Below are positions 7,085 to 11,940 of a stretch of 11,940 nt of DNA, piece after piece. Every line of letters begins with the position of its first letter. The stretch's first letter is position 1. The position numbers and the translations under genes were made by a program. Where the stretch lies: contig CAIQEX010000645.1 in NCBI GenBank assembly GCA_903870955.1, positions 1 to 11,940 of the forward strand, in the 5' to 3' direction. The stretch is from an uncultured beta proteobacterium. Lineage in GTDB: Bacteria > Pseudomonadota > Gammaproteobacteria > Burkholderiales > Burkholderiaceae_C. The notes below the pieces were generated by a model, which was given only the letters and a program-made list of their open reading frames with translations, searched no databases and was not told where the DNA came from.

Positions 7085-7759
7085 TTAACGGTTGCCCGTA
7101 ACAATCAACAGGCGTATGGGCTGCGGCATGCGCTCGGGTGGTGCCTGACTGAATTCAGTGAGGCCGGCGACGGTCTGCCGGATCACTTCGTCAATATCCG
7201 TGTCCCCGCTGCTGCCGATCAACTCGTGGCGGGTCACCTTGCCATCGCGCCCGACCCACAGGTGCATCTCGACCCGGTAGCTGCGCTGGCGCAGGTCCTT
7301 GTTGCGCTGCAGGTGACGCTGCAACTCACCCTTCAGCAGGGTGGCGTAATTTTTGTTCGGGTCAAACAGGCCCTTGACCGCCGGCGGCGTAACCTGGCCA
7401 CCGCTGCCCAGGTTATTCAAATTTTCACTGGTGATTTTTCCGGATGAAAAAGCACTTGGCCCATCACCCGCTGGTCCGTCCATTTTCAGTTCCTGGGACG
7501 GTGGCGCCGGTGCCGCTTCCTTGGGCGGGGCCGGTTGGTCCACCTTGACTTCTTTTTGTTCTTTCGGTGGCTCGGGTTTGGGCGGTTCTTTGGGCGGAGG
7601 AGGGGGCGGCGGTGGCGTCGTGGGGATCAGGGAAATCTTTGGCGCCTTGTGGGTCGCTGCAGTTTTTCCCGCCACCAGTTTGTAGACGCCATAGGCCATC
7701 AGCGCCAGCACCAGCAGGGCGCCCAATCCAAGCAGAATCTTGCGAGTCAGCGCGCCCAT
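7085..7759 (-). CDS. tonB: TonB-type energy transducer
   Basis: Periplasm-spanning protein anchored in the inner membrane that passes the energy of the ExbB-ExbD motor to an outer-membrane partner. Using the ATG at 7759 it has 224 aa: an uncleaved membrane anchor at 7-29, a proline-rich spacer at about 44-90 including eight consecutive prolines (49-56) and Lys/Glu-Pro repeats, and a TonB-like C-terminal domain at about 140-224. That domain includes YRVEMHLWVGRDGKVTRHEL, then SSGDTDIDEVI and the final PIRLLIV strand. An in-frame TTG at 7801 would add 14 residues inside the upstream exbD gene. I prefer the ATG, which lies one base after the exbD stop and puts the basic MGALTRK segment directly before the membrane anchor. 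No TonB-dependent receptor follows; the next gene is a plugless porin. TonB/TolA-family membership is clear, the partner is not. Confidence 0.9.
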   Translation of the reverse strand: MGALTRKILLGLGALLVLALMAYGVYKLVAGKTAATHKAPKISLIPTTPPPPPPPPKEPPKPEPPKEQKEVKVDQPAPPKEAAPAPPSQELKMDGPAGDGPSAFSSGKITSENLNNLGSGGQVTPPAVKGLFDPNKNYATLLKGELQRHLQRNKDLRQRSYRVEMHLWVGRDGKVTRHELIGSSGDTDIDEVIRQTVAGLTEFSQAPPERMPQPIRLLIVTGNR

Positions 7760-7760
7760 G

Positions 7761-8165
7761 TCAGGTACCAATGCGCGCCGTGACCAGGCCCACGTTGCCA
7801 ATGTTCAGGCGTCCCGCCATGTCAATAATTTCCACCACGCTGACGTAGTTGGCCAGCGGGTCGCCCTTGATCATCACCGGGGTTTCGGGGTCTTTGGCAA
7901 TCGCCGCCGCAAGGCGCGACTCCAGTTCTGCCGAGGTCACCGGCGAGCCATTCAGCAGCAGGGCGCCATCCGGCATGATCTGCACGATGCGCACTTCTTT
8001 TTGCACCTGGCTGGGCTTGTTGCTTGGCTTGGGCAGATTGATCTTCAGGCCCTGCACCGAGGCCGTGGTCATGATGATGAAGATCACCAGCAACACATAG
8101 GCCAGGTCGAGCATGGGCGTCACGTTGATCGTGTCGTACGGTTTGGTTTCGGTTTCGACTTTCAT
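7761..8165 (-). CDS. exbD: ExbD/TolR-type stator protein, second copy
   Basis: A 134-aa member of the ExbD/TolR family, which pairs with ExbB in a proton-driven inner-membrane motor. It has a short cytoplasmic start and the conserved INVTPMLDLAYVLLVIFIIM segment with the proton-carrying aspartate at residue 20. A periplasmic domain of about 95 residues follows (for example PDGALLLNGSPVTSAELESRL and the final NVGLVTARIGT). The ATG at 8165 is 17 nt after the first exbD, and the stop is one base from the tonB start. It is nearly identical to its upstream paralogue through the membrane helix but differs clearly in the periplasmic domain, notably the PKPSNKPSQVQKEVR linker. The two probably work together with the ExbB fusion protein, perhaps as a mixed ExbD pair. 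Confidence 0.95.
   Translation of the reverse strand: MKVETETKPYDTINVTPMLDLAYVLLVIFIIMTTASVQGLKINLPKPSNKPSQVQKEVRIVQIMPDGALLLNGSPVTSAELESRLAAAIAKDPETPVMIKGDPLANYVSVVEIIDMAGRLNIGNVGLVTARIGT
8050..8129 (-). repeat. Near-identical exbD membrane-segment repeat, copy 2
   Basis: This 80-base stretch matches 8469-8548 at 77 of 80 positions in the same orientation. It encodes the INVTPMLD...TTASVQG membrane segment of the second ExbD, and the three differences do not change the shared protein sequence. Identity falls off on both sides. Confidence 0.9.
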
Positions 8166-8182
8166 GGCGCTTGTGTCGTCGG

Positions 8183-8584
8183 TTATTGGGCCCGGCTCGT
8201 GGCCAGCCCGATTTCGGTGATGTCCACGCGCTTGAGTGTTTCAAGCACCTGCATGACCTTGAGGTATTGGGTGTGGGAGTCGCCCTTGACGACGATGGAC
8301 TGCGCCGGGTTGCCGCGCTTGAGTTCACTCAGGCGCTGCTCGAGTTGTTCTGCGTTCACCGGATAGGTGTCCAGGTACATGTCGCCGGCCTGCGAGATGG
8401 TGATCGCCTTGACCTGCTTCTTGGCCAGGTTGTTGACTATTTTGGTCTTTGGCAGGTTCACCTTGACACCCTGAACCGAGGCCGTGGTCATGATGATGAA
8501 AATCACCAGCAACACATAGGCCAGGTCGAGCATGGGCGTGACGTTGATATCGTCATACGGCTGGTTGTCTTCCTGAATTTGCAC
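8183..8584 (-). CDS. exbD: ExbD/TolR-type stator protein, first copy
   Basis: A 133-aa ExbD/TolR-family protein directly after the ExbB-type fusion gene. It has the same architecture as its downstream paralogue: an acidic N-terminus (MQIQEDNQPYDD), a membrane helix with Asp20 in NVTPMLDLAYVLLVIFIIM, then a periplasmic domain with AITISQAGDMYLD and IVVKGDSHTQYLKVMQVLE. The start is a GTG at 8584, 12 nt after the exbB stop. The next in-frame ATG falls at Met18, inside the conserved motif, so GTG is the only sensible start. The gene ends 17 nt before the second exbD. The helix residues needed for proton flow are intact. The substrate energised cannot be read from this protein. Confidence 0.95.
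   Translation of the reverse strand: MQIQEDNQPYDDINVTPMLDLAYVLLVIFIIMTTASVQGVKVNLPKTKIVNNLAKKQVKAITISQAGDMYLDTYPVNAEQLEQRLSELKRGNPAQSIVVKGDSHTQYLKVMQVLETLKRVDITEIGLATSRAQ
8469..8548 (-). repeat. Near-identical exbD membrane-segment repeat, copy 1
   Basis: Partner of the repeat at 8050-8129. It shows 77 of 80 identical bases, counted by eye, with differences at three separate single positions. It covers the membrane segment of the first ExbD and suggests duplication followed by recent sequence homogenisation. Confidence 0.9.
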
Positions 8585-8596
8585 GCTGCTGCCCCG

Positions 8597-10336
8597 TTAA
8601 TCCGAATGCAGCTCGGCCGACTTGGTCAGGAATTCATCCGCAAACACCTGTGTGTCGGCGCTGATGTTCTTGATCTTGATGGCAAACCAGTTGTAGGCAA
8701 ACAGCGCCGGAATCGCCACCGCCAGGCCCGCCACAGTGGCCACCAGGGCCGCTGCAATACCCGGAGCAATGGCGTTGACGTTGACGTCGCCCGCGGCGGC
8801 AATGGCGGCAAAGGTAATCATCACGCCGACCACGGTGCCGAGCAGCCCCAGGAAGGGTCCACCGGAGATGGCAATCGTCAGCAGCACGATGCCGCTGTTA
8901 AAGCGCTGACCGGCCCGCACAATGTTGGCGTCGAGTGCCGCGCGAATCGACTCGAGAGCTGCGCCCGACAGGCGGTTCTTCTGTCCGTTCTCGGTTTGCG
9001 CGTTGAAGCGGTGGGCAATCTCGGCCAGTCCGACGGTGTAGATCTGGTAGATCGAGGAAGCCTGCAACTCGGGCTTGCGCTTGAGCGTCTTCACCACGCT
9101 GTGGTCGGGGTGCAGCATGTCGGTGGAGTGGTCCTTGAAGAGTTTCAGAAACGCCAGGTTGGCTTTTTCCGAGCGATTCAACAGGATGGTCTTGGTCACC
9201 ATTACCCACACACTGATCACCGCCATGATGCCCAGCACGCCAATCACCACCCAGCCGTCCAGCGTCACCGCGCCCAGCAGAATGGCGAAGTACGACACGC
9301 TCTTCTCGCCTTCAGCGTCATCGGCGGGCAGCAGCATGGTCGAATCCGCTGACTGGTTGGATGCCTGGGCCTTGATGTAGGCCGCCGAGCGGGCCACATG
9401 TGACAGCGAGACGGCGTCCAGGTCAGCCCGCAGACCTTGCCCGAGCACCAGGTCACCGGAAGCATCTGCCATCGCCAGGGGCGCGACCCCATGGGCCACA
9501 CCGTCGATATAGAAAGTCGCATTGCCAGCGGCAAAGCTCACCGCCAGGTGTTGCCAGACGCCGGGCTTCAGCGCCACGCCGGCCTGTGCCTTGCCAGCGC
9601 CCTGGCGCACCACGGCGATGCCATCGGCCAGTTCCAGTCGCAACGCGGTCACGCCACTGCCCAGGCTGAACAGACTCGAATTGTCCAGCGCCACGGGTTT
9701 GATCCAGGCACCAAAGGTCCAGCCTTCGGTGGCCGAGAGTTTCAAGGTGGCCGAGGCCGGTATCACGACACTGGCGCTGCCATCAAAAGTGGCGCCGGCA
9801 CCCACGGTTCCCAGGGCCATGGGTTTGGCGCTGGATTCACGCGGGTGGTTGGCATTGACGGTGGCGTCCTTGAAACCACCAGCCTCGGAGAAGTTCAGCG
9901 CCAGCACCTGGGCTGCATCGTAGGTGGCACGGCTGTCGCTTTCGTCGGCGGCTGCCGGGTTACCCCAGTGCATCCAGATGGCATCGGTCTTGGCGTTGGA
10001 GGCCAGCTTGGGCAACTGCACCCAGGCCACCGCCAGTTCGTTGGTGGCGTCAAAACTTTCCACAAAGTACTTCAGCGGTGTCTTGTTGTCGGAGGCGAAA
10101 AAGCGCAGATCGGAGCCATCCTTTTTGGCCTCCGAAAAAACAAAGTTGCCGCTGTGCAGGCGCACCAGCACCGGCAGTTGCGTCACCACTGCATCGGTGG
10201 CGGCACCGGTGCTGGTGGTATCGAGGATCAGCTTTTTCGATTGCGCCCAATCGTCAGCGGCCAGCGCCAGCAGCGGGTTCAGCACGATGGCCAGCAGAAA
10301 AGCCGTGGCCAGCTTTTGTAGAGTTTTCATTTTCAC
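8597..10336 (-). CDS. DUF2341-LamG-ExbB fusion: proton-channel protein with periplasmic sensor or binding domains
   Basis: A 579-aa protein with a signal peptide (1-26, LLALA|ADDW). A DUF2341-like domain spans about 29-140 (PVLVRLHSGNF, DLRFFASDN, AVAWVQLPKL, IWMHWGNP). A LamG/concanavalin-like domain spans about 143-325 (WTFGAWIKP, LKPGVWQHLAVSF, ATFYIDGV). A MotA/TolQ/ExbB domain follows, with membrane segments at about 359-382, 481-511 and 524-547 and the family core GPFLGLLGTVVGVMITF (493-509). ExbB-family topology (N-terminus outside) would put the DUF2341 and LamG domains in the periplasm, matching the signal peptide. The start is GTG at 10336, with AAGG five bases upstream; an ATG two codons on (10330) is possible but has an 11-base spacing. 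Two exbD genes follow, so this is the ExbB partner of a proton-driven motor. LamG domains in other proteins bind sugars or proteins; its ligand here is unknown. Confidence 0.93.
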   Translation of the reverse strand: MKMKTLQKLATAFLLAIVLNPLLALAADDWAQSKKLILDTTSTGAATDAVVTQLPVLVRLHSGNFVFSEAKKDGSDLRFFASDNKTPLKYFVESFDATNELAVAWVQLPKLASNAKTDAIWMHWGNPAAADESDSRATYDAAQVLALNFSEAGGFKDATVNANHPRESSAKPMALGTVGAGATFDGSASVVIPASATLKLSATEGWTFGAWIKPVALDNSSLFSLGSGVTALRLELADGIAVVRQGAGKAQAGVALKPGVWQHLAVSFAAGNATFYIDGVAHGVAPLAMADASGDLVLGQGLRADLDAVSLSHVARSAAYIKAQASNQSADSTMLLPADDAEGEKSVSYFAILLGAVTLDGWVVIGVLGIMAVISVWVMVTKTILLNRSEKANLAFLKLFKDHSTDMLHPDHSVVKTLKRKPELQASSIYQIYTVGLAEIAHRFNAQTENGQKNRLSGAALESIRAALDANIVRAGQRFNSGIVLLTIAISGGPFLGLLGTVVGVMITFAAIAAAGDVNVNAIAPGIAAALVATVAGLAVAIPALFAYNWFAIKIKNISADTQVFADEFLTKSAELHSD

Positions 10337-10362
10337 ATTCGCCTTGGGTTTATATAAATCGG

Positions 10363-11940
10363 TTAAATCTGCGGGCTAGCCGGCTTCTTGTTTTTGGTGC
10401 GGTTTTTCCGGTCTTCATCGCTTTCTTGGGCATCACTGGCCTTGTCGTCTGTAGCCTCGCCCAGGCCCAGCACTTCCACCGCCAGGTTCAGGCTTTCTTT
10501 GGCTGTGGCATTGACCTGTCGACTGACGTCCTGCGTCGCCGCAGTGGCTGTACTGGCGGGAGCAGCCTGCGTGGCCGGGCTGCTGGTATCCACGGAAACG
10601 GCACCACTGACGCCGGCCGAAGCCGAAATATTTCCGCTGTTCAGCACGACGGCCGCCTGAATCGCAACAATGCCGGTCGAGCGCACACCCGCATCACCGG
10701 CGTCAAAGATGCCGCGCGGAGCCACCGCATAGACGTTGCTGGGGTCCTGCGTGTCGGAGGTGCGCAAAGTGGCAATACCGGAACCCGCGATCGATCCGGC
10801 GATGTCGATCTTGGTGTTGCCGTTGGCATCTGTGGTCAAGAGGGGAGGGGGCGCAGAGGCCGCGGTTTTGGTGCCCCGACCCGCGTCAATATTCCCGTAC
10901 TGCGAAACCAGCGTGATGTCACCACCGCCCAGCGTAAAGACCCGACCCTGATTGACGATGAAGTTGTCATGCACCAGAGAGCGGATGGCCCCACCGCGGA
11001 CCGTGAAAAGTCCCAGATCAGCCGAAGGCTTGGACGACAGATAGATCGGCACCGACACCAGACCCGCCACCACCGAGCCTCCGGGTGTCAACAGGTCCAA
11101 AGAACCGCCTTGTTCGGTTTTGAACTGGCTGCCAAAGACATTGATGTTGCCACCGGTGATGCTGTCCGGCGCAAATGCGTCGCTGATCGCGGCGTCAAAT
11201 TCAGGCAGTGTGGCCTTGCTGCCGTAGGTCACCAGATCCTTGAACAGCGTTGCGTTGCTAGCCAACTTTTGTTGTGCGCCCAGTGCCTCATAGGATTTTG
11301 ACAATATCGCTCCGGCCACCGCGATGACACTGGCGCCGCCCTCGGGGAGATAGGCGTTGTCGAGGTTGCCGCGCGTGACCACGCCATAGCCGTTGCCCAG
11401 GTCGATGTCACGCTCGGCATTCAGGGTCAGCAAGCCCGGGCCGGTCATCACATGGGCCACCGGGCTGGCATGGTCGCGGTTGGTGCTGTCGATGATGTCG
11501 CGTCCAGCCTTTACCAGGGTTTGTGCCGCAGCGCCGTCCTGCTGGATCCTGAAGCCCAGATCCTGAATATCCCGCCCCGCCAGAATCTCAGCCGCTTTGG
11601 GCAGGTTCAGGGAGGCCACGGTATCGGCCTGACCATTGATGTCCCCGGTCAGCGCAATGACCCGCACCGGTTGCGCATCATCGGCATGCAACTGACCGGG
11701 TGTATGCAAGGCCAGTCCGGTGCCGCCGCCGGTCATGATTTTGCGGTCAGTCGCGTTGAGCAGGCTGGGCGCAGTGAGGTTGGACAGGCTGCCGGGTGCG
11801 AAGTCCAATACCGATATCCCGGAATAGAGCACTGCATTGCTGGCCAAGCTGACGGATTTCTGGGCCAGCAGTTCGAGTTGACCCGCAGCCGACGGCGCCA
11901 GACTAAAGCCCTGTGCGCTGCCCAGATTGCCACTCAAAGC
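10363..11940 (-). CDS. Filamentous-haemagglutinin-family surface protein, C-terminal part (5' end beyond window)
   Basis: An open frame enters from the right edge and ends at 10363, giving 525 residues without a real start. The sequence is Gly-, Ala-, Ser- and Asn-rich with repeated short beta-strand units such as AGRDIQDLGF, AGRDIIDS and NAERDIDLGNGYG, typical of beta-helical haemagglutinin adhesins. The segment GGDITLVSQYGNIDAGRGTK followed by APPP (about 338-365), and VAPRGIFDAGDAGVRSTG (405-422), match what I remember of DUF3739 (PF12545), the C-terminal domain of a filamentous-haemagglutinin subgroup. After about residue 450 comes an Ala/Thr/Ser linker, VEVLGLGE, then an acidic and finally basic tail (to KNKKPASPQI). 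There is no transmembrane barrel or LPXTG-type anchor. The exbB fusion gene starts 26 bp downstream, so the adhesin and the motor are probably co-transcribed. The secretion signal would lie outside the window. Confidence 0.86.
   Translation of the reverse strand, partial: ALSGNLGSAQGFSLAPSAAGQLELLAQKSVSLASNAVLYSGISVLDFAPGSLSNLTAPSLLNATDRKIMTGGGTGLALHTPGQLHADDAQPVRVIALTGDINGQADTVASLNLPKAAEILAGRDIQDLGFRIQQDGAAAQTLVKAGRDIIDSTNRDHASPVAHVMTGPGLLTLNAERDIDLGNGYGVVTRGNLDNAYLPEGGASVIAVAGAILSKSYEALGAQQKLASNATLFKDLVTYGSKATLPEFDAAISDAFAPDSITGGNINVFGSQFKTEQGGSLDLLTPGGSVVAGLVSVPIYLSSKPSADLGLFTVRGGAIRSLVHDNFIVNQGRVFTLGGGDITLVSQYGNIDAGRGTKTAASAPPPLLTTDANGNTKIDIAGSIAGSGIATLRTSDTQDPSNVYAVAPRGIFDAGDAGVRSTGIVAIQAAVVLNSGNISASAGVSGAVSVDTSSPATQAAPASTATAATQDVSRQVNATAKESLNLAVEVLGLGEATDDKASDAQESDEDRKNRTKNKKPASPQI

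Noticed and set aside
7590..7625. Phase-variable homopolymer tract in tonB
   Set aside because: The longest uninterrupted G run is only five bases, and the codons for proline are mixed, so slipped-strand switching is unlikely.
8171..9352. 393-codon plus-strand open frame opposite exbD and exbB
   Set aside because: Its sequence is His/Gly/Val-rich with repeated HDDENHQQHIGQVEHG-like text that merely mirrors the conserved ExbD helix codons on the other strand. No start signal or domain supports it.
10340..10365. Promoter in the TATATAAA-containing gap before the exbB fusion
   Set aside because: A -10-like TATATA is present, but no matching -35 hexamer is visible at the right distance in the coding sequence upstream, and the gap is only 26 bp, so read-through is simpler.
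10078..11301. 407-codon plus-strand open frame opposite the haemagglutinin-like gene
   Set aside because: It is an Arg/Gly/His-rich shadow of the repetitive minus-strand coding sequence, with no domain or plausible ribosome-binding site.

Overview
The window looks like chromosomal DNA of a Gram-negative betaproteobacterium. GC is roughly 60% by eye, and the protein style and gene order resemble Burkholderiales of the Comamonadaceae (Rhodoferax-like) group. That placement is inference; there is no rRNA or other taxonomic marker here. Every gene I can support lies on the minus strand, so transcription runs from high to low coordinates. Both ends of the window cut through a gene. Gaps are 83 bp or less, several stop and start codons overlap, and no stretch over 300 bases lacks a gene. 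I found no tRNA, rRNA, insertion sequence, CRISPR array or convincing terminator.

In transcription order, region 1 (11940-10363) is the C-terminal part of a large filamentous-haemagglutinin-family (DUF3739-type) surface protein whose start lies outside the window. Region 2 (10336-7085) is an inner-membrane energy-transduction set. It holds an ExbB/TolQ-type proton-channel protein with a secreted DUF2341 plus LamG-like N-terminus, two consecutive ExbD proteins and a TonB-type protein with a long proline-rich spacer. Region 3 (7046-4675) holds an outer-membrane beta-barrel of the putative porin type and an exported coiled-coil protein. Region 4 (4591 to the left edge) is a type II secretion / type IV pilus-like module. 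It holds the major pseudopilin GspG, platform protein GspF, ATPase GspE, a cytoplasmic PilM/GspL-like protein and the N-terminal part of a PilN-like protein.

The layout suggests one long operon, or two if a weak promoter candidate in the 83-bp gap before gspG is real. My working hypothesis is a dedicated machine that exports or anchors the haemagglutinin-like protein at the cell surface. The ExbB-ExbD-TonB set would pass proton-motive force across the periplasm to the porin or coiled-coil partner, and the pseudopilus module would give ATP-driven movement or secretion. The gene identities are well supported by motifs. The idea that they form one machine is inference from synteny. The secretin, the remaining pseudopilins and any TpsB-type transporter are not in the window and may lie on either side.
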